In this document: positions 23,781 through 33,035 of the stretch, in pieces
How positions within the stretch are numbered: position 1 is the stretch's first letter
How the letters are laid out: every line of letters starts with the position of its first letter
NCBI RefSeq assembly: GCF_001613305.1
Contig: NZ_BDCC01000072.1
Coordinates: 17,645 to 81,644 of the forward strand
Reading direction: 5' to 3'
DNA: 64,000 nucleotides
Origin: Nocardia vaccinii NBRC 15922
GTDB taxonomy: Bacteria; Actinomycetota; Actinomycetes; Mycobacteriales; Mycobacteriaceae
The notes under the pieces: model-generated
What the model saw: only the letters and a program-made list of their open reading frames with translations
Database searches by the model: none
What the model was told of the DNA's origin: nothing
Translations under genes and position numbers: made by a program

Positions 23781-24683
23781 GTGAGCGCGGTGTCCGGGCG
23801 GCGGACCTTCGACCTCGATGACGTCCGTATCCATGCGCTCACCTGGGGTGATCCCGGTGCGCCGCTGGTCCTGTGCCTGCACGGCTATCCGGACACGGCG
23901 TGGACGTGGCGGCATCTGGCGCCGCGGCTGGCGGGGGAGGGGTACTACGTTCTCGCACCGTTCACCCGTGGCTACGGGCCGTCCACGATCCCCCGCACCG
24001 GCGATCTCTCGGTGGGCGCACTCGTCGCCGACGCGTTGGATCTGGCCTCGCTCGCGGGCTCGGCGGATGCGGTTCTGATCGGCCACGACTGGGGCGCGAT
24101 CACCGCCAACACCATTGCGGCGATGCGTGATTCGCCGTTCCGCCGGATCGTCGCGCTGGCAGTGCCGCCGCTGGGCTCGCTCACCCCCGAACGCGGCCGG
24201 CGCGCCGCGCAGCTTCCGCAGATCCTGCTGCAGTCCGTGAACAGCTGGTACATCATGGTCAATCAGCTGCCGGTGTTGCCGGAGAAGGTGTTCGAGCGGA
24301 TGACCGCATTCCTGTGGCGGACCTGGTCGCCGGGTTACGACGCGAGCGAGGATCTGCGGTACCTGGCCGAATCCGTACAGGACTCGGCGCAACGCAGCGC
24401 GGTCATCGGCTATTATCGGAGTTTCGTTCGGCCGCACCGCCTCTCGGATCGGCACGCCGCCTTCCAGAATTACGTGATGGCCGCACCGCGGCAGCCGACC
24501 CTGCAACTGCACGGGCTTTCCGACGGATGTCTGCGACCGCAGTTGTTCGATATCGCCCGGGGCAGGCTGGCGAGCGGCAGCCGCACCGTCCCGGTATCCG
24601 GAGCGGGGCACTTCCTGCACCTCGAACAACCCGTGCTGGTGGGCGACCTGATCGCCGAGTACATCGGCGCGGCGGGGACGTAG
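23781..24683 (+). CDS. Alpha/beta hydrolase (epoxide hydrolase / haloalkane dehalogenase-like)
   Basis: 300-aa alpha/beta hydrolase. HGYPDTAWTWRHLAP carries the oxyanion motif, LIGHDWGAITAN the nucleophile elbow with Asp (G-H-D-W-G, as in epoxide hydrolases and dehalogenases rather than esterases), and SGAGHFLHLEQP the catalytic His. The cap region between them carries a Tyr pair (YYRSF) that could polarise an epoxide. No signal peptide, so intracellular. I chose GTG 23781; there is no strong ribosome site, and the frame is open upstream to 23643. Substrate not predictable. Confidence 0.8.
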   Translation: MSAVSGRRTFDLDDVRIHALTWGDPGAPLVLCLHGYPDTAWTWRHLAPRLAGEGYYVLAPFTRGYGPSTIPRTGDLSVGALVADALDLASLAGSADAVLIGHDWGAITANTIAAMRDSPFRRIVALAVPPLGSLTPERGRRAAQLPQILLQSVNSWYIMVNQLPVLPEKVFERMTAFLWRTWSPGYDASEDLRYLAESVQDSAQRSAVIGYYRSFVRPHRLSDRHAAFQNYVMAAPRQPTLQLHGLSDGCLRPQLFDIARGRLASGSRTVPVSGAGHFLHLEQPVLVGDLIAEYIGAAGT

Positions 24684-24771
24684 CAGTCGGAGATACGGCC
24701 GTTCGTTGCTGGAAGGTTCAACCGGATTCATCACGAGTTCGGTTGCCGGTGCGATCGTGAATATCGTGGCC

Positions 24772-25455
24772 ATGCCCGAGCGGACTCATGGGGCCGGATA
24801 CGCCGAAATCACCCCGGCCTACCGGCTATTGGACATCGTCCAGAGTACGGCGCTGGCGCGCGCCGAACGGCGCCTGTGTTGTGAGTTCACGATTCTGTTC
24901 GAGGCCAATACGATTCACGAATATCTCTTCGACTCCTACGCCGAACTCGGGACGCAGGCCTCGGTGAAGTTGTATCTGCCGGTGCTGGCCGAGCGTTTCG
25001 CCCGACAGCGGCTGTACGCGCGGGCCCGCGTCGAGGGACGAATCGAACACGCGATTCCGGTGGTGCTGTTCCTGTGCACGTTCAACGCCGGACGTTCACA
25101 GATGGCGCTGGGCTTCTTCGAACGCTACGCGCGGGGACGCGCACTGGCCTGGTCCGGCGGAGCCGAGCCGAGCGGCGGTCTGAACGTCGCGGCCGTCGCG
25201 GCCATGGCCGAGGCGGGCATCGATATCTCCCACGAATTCCCCAAGCGCTGGACCGATGAGATCATCCGCGCCGCCGACGTCATCGTGACCATGGGCTGCG
25301 GGGATATGTGCCCGCTGGTGCCGGGCATCCGGTACGAGGACTGGATCGTGGACGATCCGGCCGGGCTGTCGGTCGCCGAGGTGCTCCCGATTCGCGACGA
25401 GATCGGCCGCCGCGTGCGCGATCTGCTGTCGAGGCTGGATCTTCACGTAGCCTGA
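24772..25455 (+). CDS. arsC: Arsenate-mycothiol transferase / ArsC-type LMW phosphatase
   Basis: 227-aa two-domain protein. N-terminal three-helix-bundle part: RRLCCEFTILFEANTIHEYL and LYLPVLAERFARQRL, as found in actinobacterial ArsC proteins. C-terminal low-molecular-weight phosphatase domain: FLCTFNAGRSQMA with the nucleophile Cys in the C-x5-R-S loop, AGIDISHEFPKRWTDE, and VTMGCGDMCPLVPG plus the DWIVDDPAG acid loop. In mycolic-acid bacteria this family joins arsenate to mycothiol for later reduction by mycoredoxin. ATG 24772 is preferred to the in-frame TTG at 24706. No arsenite pump or ArsR is in the window, so the role could be general thiol-phosphatase chemistry. Confidence 0.85.
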   Translation: MPERTHGAGYAEITPAYRLLDIVQSTALARAERRLCCEFTILFEANTIHEYLFDSYAELGTQASVKLYLPVLAERFARQRLYARARVEGRIEHAIPVVLFLCTFNAGRSQMALGFFERYARGRALAWSGGAEPSGGLNVAAVAAMAEAGIDISHEFPKRWTDEIIRAADVIVTMGCGDMCPLVPGIRYEDWIVDDPAGLSVAEVLPIRDEIGRRVRDLLSRLDLHVA

Positions 25456-25622
25456 TCGGCACTGTCGCCACCGGATTCGAGTTCGGCGACTCGCTCGTGC
25501 AACCGGCTGCGGATCTGATCCGGTGTGTAGGACCGTCGTTTGCGTTCGGCCCGGACGATCACCACTCCCGTGGCGGCGACGCCCGCCGCCCCCGCCAAAC
25601 CGAGTACCTTCCACCAGCGCAT
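25443..25622 (-). CDS. Small membrane-anchored protein (59 aa)
   Basis: Starts MRWWKVLGLAGAAGVAATG, a single N-terminal membrane segment, followed by a charged cytoplasmic tail VRAERKRRSYTPDQIRSRL and a Glu-rich end. The TPDQIRxRLHERVAE pattern is shared by small uncharacterised mycobacterial and nocardial proteins. ATG 25622 is the only reasonable start. It overlaps the arsC 3' end by 13 bp in convergent direction and diverges from the gene at 25641 with 18 bp between starts. Function unknown. Confidence 0.75.
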   Translation of the reverse strand: MRWWKVLGLAGAAGVAATGVVIVRAERKRRSYTPDQIRSRLHERVAELESGGDSADQAT

Positions 25623-25640
25623 GTGCCTAGGCTACTGCGT

Positions 25641-26300
25641 ATGGCGGGTAAGAGCATCGACCTGGACCGGGCACTCGAACTCACCGGGACCGGCGATCTG
25701 TGGTTGTTCCGGGGACGTTCGGCGGCGGACCGGGCGATTCGGATGACCACGAACAGTCCGGTGAATCACGTCGGCATGGTGATCGCGGCGGACGATCTAC
25801 CGGTGCTGATCTGGCATGCCGAACTCGGTAGATCGTTGCCGGACATGTGGTCCGGCCACCATCAGCGCGGCGCGCAGTTGCACGATCTGCGAGATGCGGT
25901 GCTGGTCTGGGCGAATCGGTACGGTCAGCGCGCCTGGCTGCGTCAGCTGGACCGCCCGGTGACGCGCGAGATGGAGGATGCCGCATTGCGCACGGTGGCC
26001 CGCCTGGACGGGCTGCCGTTCCCGTCGACCTCCACACTGGCCGCGCGCTGGTTCGGCGGCCGGTTGGCCAGGGTCCGGGGGAGAAGGCGTGTGGCGCAGA
26101 GCGATTCGGTGCCGGGACAGGATCTGAGCAGCGCCTACTGTGCCGAGATCGTCGCTCTGACCTATCAGTCCATGGGCCTGCTGCCCGAGCGCCGCGCGAA
26201 TTGGTATGACCCGGGCCGGTTCTGGAGTGGCGATACGCTGCGGCTCGAGCAGGGGTATCACCTCGGCGGCGAAATCCCGATCGACGTTCCGGAGAGCTGA
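25641..26300 (+). CDS. Permuted NlpC/P60 (YiiX-like) cysteine hydrolase
   Basis: 219 aa with the order of active-site residues expected of circularly permuted papain-fold enzymes: first the His in NSPVNHVGMVIAADD near residue 47, later the Cys in SSAYCAEIVALTYQSMGLL near residue 165. GDLWLFRGRSAADRAIR at the N-terminus is the family entry motif. No signal peptide is seen, so a cytoplasmic amide or thioester hydrolase, perhaps on lipids or peptides. The stop overlaps the next ATG (TGATGA context), so it is co-translated with the nucleotidyltransferase downstream. Confidence 0.7.
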   Translation: MAGKSIDLDRALELTGTGDLWLFRGRSAADRAIRMTTNSPVNHVGMVIAADDLPVLIWHAELGRSLPDMWSGHHQRGAQLHDLRDAVLVWANRYGQRAWLRQLDRPVTREMEDAALRTVARLDGLPFPSTSTLAARWFGGRLARVRGRRRVAQSDSVPGQDLSSAYCAEIVALTYQSMGLLPERRANWYDPGRFWSGDTLRLEQGYHLGGEIPIDVPES

Positions 26301-27130
26301 TGAGCGGTGTTCTCGCCGATCCGGAGTCCGTGCCCGCCGAGGTGCGTTCGTATCTCGCCGAACTCGTGCGGCGAACGGCCGAGGTGTGCGGACCACATCT
26401 GGTGAGCGTGTTCGCCGTGGGGTCGATCGCCCTGGGAGACTACCGGCACGGCCGTAGCGATGTCGATGTCACCGTCGTGGCGGATCCGTCGTTGCCGGAA
26501 CCGGCGGTGCGGGATCTGGCGGCTGCGCTCACGGATTCGACCTGCCCGGCCGCGGGCCTGGAACTGGTCCTGTACGACGCCGATTTCGCCGCTCGGCCTT
26601 CCGCCGCGGCGGGATTCCGGTTGAATCTGAACACCGGGCCGCTGCTGCGCTATCAGGCGGCCTACGAGGCATCGGGGTCACCGGCGTTCTGGTTCGTCAT
26701 CGATCGGGCGATCGGATATCAGTCCGGGCGGCTGCTGTTCGGCAGGCCGGTGCGAGAGGTGCTCGCCGCGCCGTCGCGCGAGGATCAGCTGGCCGCGGTG
26801 CTGGAGTCGGTCCGCGACCACTCGCGGGGCGAGGGGCATCTGGCCGACAACCGGGTTCTGAACGGCTGCCGGGCAGTCGTGTTCTGCCGGACCGGTCGAT
26901 GGGTCGCGAAATATGATGCCGGACAGGAGTTCGCCAACGCCGAGCCTAGCTTCCGGCCGCTCGTCGACCGCGCGTTGCGCAGTTTCGAGCGCCCTCGCTC
27001 GGAGGCATTCGACCTGCCCCCGGACGAGGTGCGCGCTTTTCTGGACCGGGTCCGCGCAATCGTCGAACGAACGGCCCGCCCGGCAGGCGGACGCGGGACC
27101 GTCACCACGCACGACGGCGACCCGGCATGA
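26300..27130 (+). CDS. Nucleotidyltransferase-fold protein (aminoglycoside adenylyltransferase-like)
   Basis: 276-aa protein with the polymerase-beta nucleotidyltransferase core: FAVGSIALGDYRHGRSDVDV has the G-S-x(9)-S-D-x-D metal-binding signature at about residues 39-58, with a third carboxylate expected in LELVLYDAD. The C-terminal half (RDHSRGEGHLADNRVLNGCRAVVF, AKYDAGQEF) resembles the DUF4111 helical domain of ANT(3'')-type enzymes. It could transfer AMP to a small molecule or be a repair/toxin-type transferase; resistance is not implied. It overlaps genes on both sides, making a three-gene unit 25641-28362. Confidence 0.75.
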   Translation: MSGVLADPESVPAEVRSYLAELVRRTAEVCGPHLVSVFAVGSIALGDYRHGRSDVDVTVVADPSLPEPAVRDLAAALTDSTCPAAGLELVLYDADFAARPSAAAGFRLNLNTGPLLRYQAAYEASGSPAFWFVIDRAIGYQSGRLLFGRPVREVLAAPSREDQLAAVLESVRDHSRGEGHLADNRVLNGCRAVVFCRTGRWVAKYDAGQEFANAEPSFRPLVDRALRSFERPRSEAFDLPPDEVRAFLDRVRAIVERTARPAGGRGTVTTHDGDPA

Positions 27131-28362
27131 CCGCGCATCGGTATCCGGCTGCGGGACAGGCGGATACGAGCGTCGGCCGGGGCGATCGGGCAGCATGGAC
27201 GTCGATGCCGTACACCCTCGCCGATATTCTGCCGTCCGTCGCAGCGTCTTTCGGGCTGGCCGCCGCCCCGTTGGAGCTGGTCCCGCATCGCGATGTCGTG
27301 GTGCTGCTGATCGATGGTCTGGGGGCCGAATTGCTTGCGCGGCACCGCGATGTGGCGCCCACGCTCGCCGATCACGTCGCCGCGACCCTGACCGCCGGAT
27401 TTCCCGCGACGACCTCGACCAGCCTCACCAGCCTGGCGATCGGCGCGCCCTGCGCCACCCACGGCGTCATCGGCTACAGCTTCGCCGTGCCGGACACCGA
27501 TGGTCCCCGCCTGCTCAATTCGCTGCGCTGGCGGCTCGATACCGCCACCGGAGACGACGCGCTGCACACCCACCCGCCCGAGACCGTGCAACAGCGGCCC
27601 AGTCGGCTGCAGGAGCTCGCGGCGCACGGCGTCGAGGTGCACTACGTGGTTCCCGGGTACCAGCGCGATTCGGGTCTCACCAGGGCCGCCTTCCGCGCCG
27701 CCGGAACGGTGCACCCGGCCGCGACACTGGACGAGCTGCGGACCGGAATCTTCGCGGTCGCCGATCATTCCGGCGCCGAATCCCGGTTCGCCTACGCGTA
27801 TTTCGCCGATCTCGACGCGACCGGACATCTGCACGGCCCCGAATCGGCGCAGTGGCTGGAGGTGCTGGGCCGTATCGACGCCCGCGTCGCCGAACTGCTG
27901 AGCGATCTCCCCCCGACGTGCTCGCTGCTGATCACCGGCGATCACGGAATGATTCTGGCGGACAACGTGATCGACTTGGACTCCCGCGAGCAACTGCACC
28001 GCGACGTGCGGCTGATCGGCGGCGAGGCGCGGGTGCGGCACATCTACCTGGACCGGCCCGCGGCGCTGGCCGACGTGCGGGACCGGTGGGCGGGTGAGTT
28101 GTCGACGCACGCACAGGTGGTCGGCCGGGAACAGGCGTTGGACGAGCACTGGTTCGGCCCGACTCCGCCCGACGACGTCATCACCGCGCGCATCGGCGAT
28201 CTGATCGCCGTCGCGCAGGGCGGCGCCGTGCTGGTGCGTCCCGGATCCGAGCCGCTCGAGTCGACGCTACTGGGACATCACGGAGCCTGGACCGCCGATG
28301 AGCAGCTGGTGCCCCTCATCACCACAGCGGGCGCTGTGTCCGGGCGCACGACCACGAGCTGA
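27127..28362 (+). CDS. Alkaline phosphatase superfamily phosphodiesterase/pyrophosphatase
   Basis: 411-aa metal-dependent hydrolase of the nucleotide pyrophosphatase/phosphodiesterase branch. Seen: first metal Asp in VVVLLIDGLGAELL, nucleophile Thr in FPATTSTSLTSLAIG, YFADLDATGHLHGP with Asp and His ligands, LLITGDHGMI (Asp-His pair) and the last His in LGHHGAW. No signal peptide. ATG 27127 overlaps the nucleotidyltransferase stop by 4 nt. The C-terminus overlaps the convergent MFS gene by 85 bp. Probable role: hydrolysis of nucleotide or phospholipid diesters; substrate unknown. Confidence 0.83.
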   Translation: MTAHRYPAAGQADTSVGRGDRAAWTSMPYTLADILPSVAASFGLAAAPLELVPHRDVVVLLIDGLGAELLARHRDVAPTLADHVAATLTAGFPATTSTSLTSLAIGAPCATHGVIGYSFAVPDTDGPRLLNSLRWRLDTATGDDALHTHPPETVQQRPSRLQELAAHGVEVHYVVPGYQRDSGLTRAAFRAAGTVHPAATLDELRTGIFAVADHSGAESRFAYAYFADLDATGHLHGPESAQWLEVLGRIDARVAELLSDLPPTCSLLITGDHGMILADNVIDLDSREQLHRDVRLIGGEARVRHIYLDRPAALADVRDRWAGELSTHAQVVGREQALDEHWFGPTPPDDVITARIGDLIAVAQGGAVLVRPGSEPLESTLLGHHGAWTADEQLVPLITTAGAVSGRTTTS

Positions 28363-29693
28363 CGGGGGACGAACGCGACGCCGCGCCGCGAGACCTGGAG
28401 GCGCAAACCGCTGCGGCGGGACAGGATTCGCGCGACGACGAGTGCGGCGAGCGCGGAGACCGCACCGCAGGCGAACAGGCCCATCCGGGGTCCGTACCGT
28501 TCGGTGACCCAGCCGACGATCGGTCCGCCGATCGGGCTGCCGCCGGTGAACACCATCATGTACAGCGACATCACCCGCCCGCGCATCGACGCCTCGGTGG
28601 CCAGTTGCACCATCGAATTGCTCGAGGTGTTGAACGTCATCCCGATCAGGCCGACGATCGTCAGGCCCGCGGCGAACACCCAGTACTCCGGTGCGAACGC
28701 GGTGACCGCCTCGAGCATGCCGAAGGCGACCGCGGTGAGCACGATCATCCGCAGTCGCGTCTTGGTACGCCGGGACGCCAGCAGCGCGCCGACCAGGGAA
28801 CCGGCCGCGAGAGCCGTGTTGAGCAGTCCGTATCGCCCGGCATCGATGTGGAAGATGTTGTACGCGAACCCGGACAGCACGGTGGGGAAGTTGAATCCGA
28901 ACGTCCCGATGAAGCCCACCAGCACGATCGGCCAGATCAGTTCCGGCCGCGCCCGCACATAGCGCAGGCCCTCGAGCAGTTGGCCTTTCTCTCGCGGCAC
29001 CCGCGGCATGACGTGCAGTTCGGCGGGTCGCATGAGCAACAGCCCGCCGATCACGGCCGCGAAGGACAGGGCGTTGATCGCGAAGGCCCAGCCCGAGCCG
29101 ACCGCGGCGATGACCGCACCGGCCACCGCGGGCCCGATCAGCCGGGCGGTCTGGAAGTTGGCGGCGTTGAGGCTGACCGCGTTGCGCAGCTGCCCGCGCG
29201 AAACCATCTCCGAGACGAAGGTCTGCCGGGTCGGATTGTCCACCACCGTGACCATGCCCAGCAGCAGGGCCAGCAGATATACGTGCCACACGTGCACCGC
29301 GCCGGTCAGGGTGAGGATCGCGAGGATTGCGGCGAGCAGGCCCATCACGGCCTGGGTGAGGATGAGCAGCCGGCGTTTGCGGAAGCGGTCCGCGATGACC
29401 CCGCCGTAGAGGCCGAACAGCAGCATCGGCAGGAACTGCATCGCGGTGGTGATGCCGACGTCGAAAGCGCTTCCAGTGAGGCTGAGCACCAGCCAGTCCT
29501 GAGCGATGCGCTGCATCCAGGTGCCGGTATTGGAGACCACCTGTCCGAGGAAGAAGTAGCGGTAGTTGCGGACTCGGAGCGAGGTGAACATGCCCACCCG
29601 GGAGCGGGAGGGCGGCACGAGCTCGGTGTGGGCCGGATCAGGGGTGCGGGTGTTGTCGGTGAGGTCCTTCTCGTCGGGGTCGCTCGATGTCAC
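28278..29693 (-). CDS. MFS exporter (EntS-like, MFS_3)
   Basis: 471-aa twelve-helix major facilitator of the enterobactin-exporter type. Helix 1 begins RVRNYRYFFLGQVVSNTGTW with the family's MQRIAQDWLVL, then the helix 2-3 loop GVIADRFRKRRLL (motif A), VDNPTRQTFVSEMV, and RGRVMSLYMMVFTGGSPIGG in helix 10. GTG 29693 is chosen; the frame runs on to 29810 but with non-family residues. The C-terminal 38 residues overlap the convergent phosphodiesterase gene. It follows the MarR gene by 55 bp on the same strand, so it is probably a MarR-controlled drug or metabolite efflux pump. Confidence 0.85.
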   Translation of the reverse strand: MTSSDPDEKDLTDNTRTPDPAHTELVPPSRSRVGMFTSLRVRNYRYFFLGQVVSNTGTWMQRIAQDWLVLSLTGSAFDVGITTAMQFLPMLLFGLYGGVIADRFRKRRLLILTQAVMGLLAAILAILTLTGAVHVWHVYLLALLLGMVTVVDNPTRQTFVSEMVSRGQLRNAVSLNAANFQTARLIGPAVAGAVIAAVGSGWAFAINALSFAAVIGGLLLMRPAELHVMPRVPREKGQLLEGLRYVRARPELIWPIVLVGFIGTFGFNFPTVLSGFAYNIFHIDAGRYGLLNTALAAGSLVGALLASRRTKTRLRMIVLTAVAFGMLEAVTAFAPEYWVFAAGLTIVGLIGMTFNTSSNSMVQLATEASMRGRVMSLYMMVFTGGSPIGGPIVGWVTERYGPRMGLFACGAVSALAALVVARILSRRSGLRLQVSRRGVAFVPRQLVVVRPDTAPAVVMRGTSCSSAVQAP

Positions 29694-29748
29694 GTACTGC
29701 CTCTCCGGGGCGCGATGCGCTCGCTCGCGGTGCCGGAAGTTCGGGCAG

Positions 29749-30186
29749 TCACAGCTGCGCGAGACGTTCCAGCACCGGAGCGGCCGAACGCACCAGCGCC
29801 CACTCCTCATCCGTGAGCTCGCCGACCAGGTCCGCCAGCCAGGCGTCCCGCAGTCGGCGGCTCTGCTCCAAGATCTCCGCCGCGGGTTCGGTGGCGATGA
29901 CGAGCACCTGCCGCCGGTCCTGCGGATGTGGTTCGCGCCGGACCAGCCCCTTGTCCTCCAGCAGCGCGATGATCCTGGTCATCGACGGCGGCTGGACGTG
30001 CTCTTGGCGGGCCAGCTCGCCCGGGGTAGCCGGGCCGGTGCGGGAAAGCGTTGCGAGTACCTGCATCTCGGTCGAGCTCAGGGAGTGTTCGACCCGTTGA
30101 TGACGCAGGCGGCGAGCGAGCCGCATGACCGACGCTCGAAGCGTGGTCACCGTGGCGAGATCGCCCTCGGAAGTCCTTCCACCCAC
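29749..30186 (-). CDS. MarR family transcriptional regulator
   Basis: 145-aa winged-helix regulator of the MarR family: SSTEMQVLATLSRTGPATPG, recognition helix QEHVQPPSMTRIIALLEDKG, wing VRREPHPQDRRQVLV with the conserved D-x-R-x-x. It precedes the MFS exporter on the same strand and most likely represses that operon and itself. The 30187-30225 region upstream is locally AT-rich, with repeated TTAG elements that may be its operator. Confidence 0.87.
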   Translation of the reverse strand: MGGRTSEGDLATVTTLRASVMRLARRLRHQRVEHSLSSTEMQVLATLSRTGPATPGELARQEHVQPPSMTRIIALLEDKGLVRREPHPQDRRQVLVIATEPAAEILEQSRRLRDAWLADLVGELTDEEWALVRSAAPVLERLAQL

Positions 30187-30300
30187 AGTTATTAGTTTAC
30201 CTCATTAGGGTGTCTAAGTTGATTCCGGTGGCGGGTGACGATGGTCTCGGACCGAATCGGGGCACGGTCAGTGCGCGGCGTGATTCGGCGATACGGGAAT

Positions 30301-31095
30301 ATGGGACGCATGAGTGATATGCCCGCCCTGTTCACCGTTGACGATGACGGGCGCTACGTCCCGCAGAAATGGGCGTACGGCCGCTGGGGAGCGGACATGC
30401 TCAACGGCCCGGCGATCTGTGCCGCGGCGGCGCGGTCGCTCGAGCGAGCACACGGTCTGGACGGTTTCATCCCGGCCCGATTCACCATCGATCTGTTCAA
30501 GGCGGCCAAGGGGCAGCCGCTCGAGGTGCGGACCGAGGTGGTGCGCGCGGGCCGCCGGGTCCACGTCGCCGCGGCCACGGTGTTGCAGGGCGAAGTCGAG
30601 GTCGCGGAGGCACGGCTGGTGCAGTTGCGCGCCGCCGACGCGCCTCCCGGGAAGGAGTGGCATCCGGACCATTCGTTCGATCCGCCGGCCGATGCGGGCC
30701 TGGACTGGTGGCATCGCAGTGACCACGACTGGTCGACGAGCATGGCGGACCATCAGAACGCCGGGCGCAAGAGGCTGTGGATCGTGCCGTTGAACGCGGT
30801 CGAGGGCGAGGCGCGCAGTCCGTTCGTACAGGCGGTGACCGCCGCGGAGTCCACCAGCCTGGCGACCAACTGGGGTTCCCAGGGCGTCGGGTACATCAAC
30901 GCGGATCTGACGGTCGGGCTCGATCGGCTCCCGGTGGGAGATCGGATCGGCCTGCGCGCCGAGACGCATCTGACGGCCAATGGCCTGTCCGTCGGCACGG
31001 CCACGCTGTTCGATTCGACCGGGCCGATCGGCACCGGGATGGTGACCGCGGTGTCGAACGCGGCGGCGCAGATCGACTTCTCGGGAGACAAATAG
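30301..31095 (+). CDS. Acyl-CoA thioesterase family protein (hotdog fold)
   Basis: About 264 aa, two hotdog-type halves as in TesB/4HBT_3 proteins. First half: LNGPAICAAAARSLERAHG and IPARFTIDLFKAAKGQPLEV with the central strand; second half: SLATNWGSQGVGYINADLTV and LTANGLSVGTATLFD. Typical of actinobacterial acyl-CoA thioesterase-domain proteins, hydrolysing acyl-CoA in the cytoplasm. ATG 30301 is favoured; ATGs at 30310 and 30319 are alternatives. It converges with an adenylating enzyme gene 17 bp away and stands divergent from MarR. Confidence 0.75.
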   Translation: MGRMSDMPALFTVDDDGRYVPQKWAYGRWGADMLNGPAICAAAARSLERAHGLDGFIPARFTIDLFKAAKGQPLEVRTEVVRAGRRVHVAAATVLQGEVEVAEARLVQLRAADAPPGKEWHPDHSFDPPADAGLDWWHRSDHDWSTSMADHQNAGRKRLWIVPLNAVEGEARSPFVQAVTAAESTSLATNWGSQGVGYINADLTVGLDRLPVGDRIGLRAETHLTANGLSVGTATLFDSTGPIGTGMVTAVSNAAAQIDFSGDK

Positions 31096-31112
31096 GAGCA
31101 GTTTCCGGTGCT

Positions 31113-32735
31113 CTACCCGAGGCGCAGCATCCGGGAGGCGGCGTCCCGGGCGGCCCGGCGGTCGGTTTTGCCGCCCGGCCCCAGCTCGAGCTGATCGACC
31201 GGGACGACGTACTCGGGTAGGTACTCCGCGCCGACGCCCTCGGCGCGGAGCCAGCTCGCCAGCGTTTCGGTGGTGAGGTCGGCGCCGTTGCCGAGAACGA
31301 CTACCGCGCAGACGCGTTCGCCGAAGATCGGGTCGGGCACGCCGACGACCGCGACATCGGACACCGCCGGGTGCGCGCGCACCAGCTGTTCGATCTCCAC
31401 GATCGAGACGTTCTTCCCGCCGCGGATGACGAAATCCGCTGTGCGGCCTACCACTCGGAGCCGGTCGGTGTCGTCGACCTCCACGATATCGCCGAGCAGC
31501 ATCCAGCCGTCGTCGGTGAACAGCTCCGCATTCGCGGCCGGATCGTCCCAGTAGCCGGGCGAGACGAGCGGCCCGCGCACCGCCGGTCGGCCGCGGCGTG
31601 GGCTGCCGGTGGCATCCGTTCCGGTGTCGTTCAGGATTCGCACGTCCATCGAGCGCAGGATGTGACCGCAGGTGCGCAGGCGGGTGTCGACATCGTCGTT
31701 CAGTGTGGTTCGGCTGACCGCGCCGGACTCGTTGGATCCGTAGAATTGCAGCACCCTCGCGCCCGTGCGCTGTTCGAAGGCGAGCGCGTCGTGATAGGGG
31801 ACCGGCTCGCCGCCGGTATAGAGGACTCGCAGACTGGACAGGTCGTGCTCACCCGCGGCCTCGGAGCGCAGCAGCATCTTGAATTGCGTGCTGACGCAAC
31901 ATAATACGGTGGCTTGTTCGCGTTCGATCAGCATCGCGGTCTCGGCCGCGTCGAACCGGGCGGTGAGCACGACCGGGAGGCCGAGCAGTGCGGGCAGGAA
32001 GTGGGCCGACCACAGTCCGAATCCGTACGGAGCCGGGACGACCGAGCAGATCACGTCTTCGGGGCCGATCCGCCCGCCCGACATGGCTTCCCGGGCGAAC
32101 GCCACCCAGCGGCGTTCGGTGTGGGTGACCACCTTCGGTAGTCCGGTCGTGCCGGATGTGGAGTTGAGGATCGTGACGTCCGAGGTGGTGAAAGGTTCGG
32201 CGGGTTGGTGCGGAGCCTCGTTGCCGGCGAGCCGGTATCGGGTGATGCCGGCCGACTCCTCCTCGAGCACCACGACATTCGTCGGCGCGATCTCGTATTC
32301 CCGTAGTTCGGCGAGTAATTCACGCCACGAACGTCCGCGAATCGAATCGACGGTGACCAGTGTCGAGGCTCCCGCCCGGCCCATGACGTGCGCGATCTCG
32401 CGCACTCCGGAGCGGATCGCGATCGCCGCCGCGATCCGGTTCGCCCGGTATGCCCCGCACAGTGCGGCATGGATGACGCCGGTGTCGGGCAGCAGCACGG
32501 CCACGCGCGAGTTCGGCACACCGGTCTCCCGGAGTCGCGCGGCGATGCCCTCGGCGAACCGGTCGTATTCGCGCCACGACATCGATCGTTCCGCGGTCAC
32601 GAATGCGGCGGCGTCCGGGATCTGGCGTGCCCACGCGTGTACGAGTTCGCTGACGGACAGATCCGCGTACAGCTCGGGTGTGCGCGCGAACCCGCCCGGA
32701 CGGAGCGAATCCGCCCGTACTTCGCCGTCGGTCAT
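31113..32735 (-). CDS. ANL-superfamily acyl-CoA synthetase / adenylating enzyme
   Basis: 540-aa AMP-forming ligase. Seen: phosphate loop LNSTSGTTGLPKVV near residue 188, core motif FYGSNESGAVSRT, hinge GRTADFVIRGGKNVS and the C-terminal catalytic Lys in GPGGKTDRRAA. Compared with FadD-type ligases the C-terminal Lys context (GGKTDR) is like enzymes that activate aromatic or short branched acids for CoA or carrier proteins. ATG 32735 has GAGG 8 nt upstream and is preferred to the start at 32744. No carrier protein or PKS/NRPS gene is beside it. Substrate unknown. Confidence 0.82.
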   Translation of the reverse strand: MTDGEVRADSLRPGGFARTPELYADLSVSELVHAWARQIPDAAAFVTAERSMSWREYDRFAEGIAARLRETGVPNSRVAVLLPDTGVIHAALCGAYRANRIAAAIAIRSGVREIAHVMGRAGASTLVTVDSIRGRSWRELLAELREYEIAPTNVVVLEEESAGITRYRLAGNEAPHQPAEPFTTSDVTILNSTSGTTGLPKVVTHTERRWVAFAREAMSGGRIGPEDVICSVVPAPYGFGLWSAHFLPALLGLPVVLTARFDAAETAMLIEREQATVLCCVSTQFKMLLRSEAAGEHDLSSLRVLYTGGEPVPYHDALAFEQRTGARVLQFYGSNESGAVSRTTLNDDVDTRLRTCGHILRSMDVRILNDTGTDATGSPRRGRPAVRGPLVSPGYWDDPAANAELFTDDGWMLLGDIVEVDDTDRLRVVGRTADFVIRGGKNVSIVEIEQLVRAHPAVSDVAVVGVPDPIFGERVCAVVVLGNGADLTTETLASWLRAEGVGAEYLPEYVVPVDQLELGPGGKTDRRAARDAASRMLRLG

Positions 32736-33035
32736 CACGATCACCTCACTCCATCAGCGCCGCACCGCCCTCCTGGAGCATTCCGCCGGGGCCGCCGCGA
32801 TCCGTTCGGATGCCGAACGATCACCGTCCAGCACGATACCGCTGACCTTGCCGGCCGCCCGAGGCGCACGTTGTCGCATCGGGGTTGTGTAGTCGCGGTC
32901 ATCCTGTCGCTTGCGATATCAGGGCCCGCCGCGCGCCCTGCCGGACTCGGTGGTCGGGCAAGTAGCGGATGGTTCGCCGGAACAGCTCCTCGTCGGGTGA
33001 CGTCGGGCGGCGGGTGTTCCGGCGCAGTCGTTCGC

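Noticed and set aside
26300..27130. Aminoglycoside resistance gene
   Set aside because: Only the general nucleotidyltransferase fold is supported; gene context with a hydrolase and phosphodiesterase does not indicate antibiotic modification.
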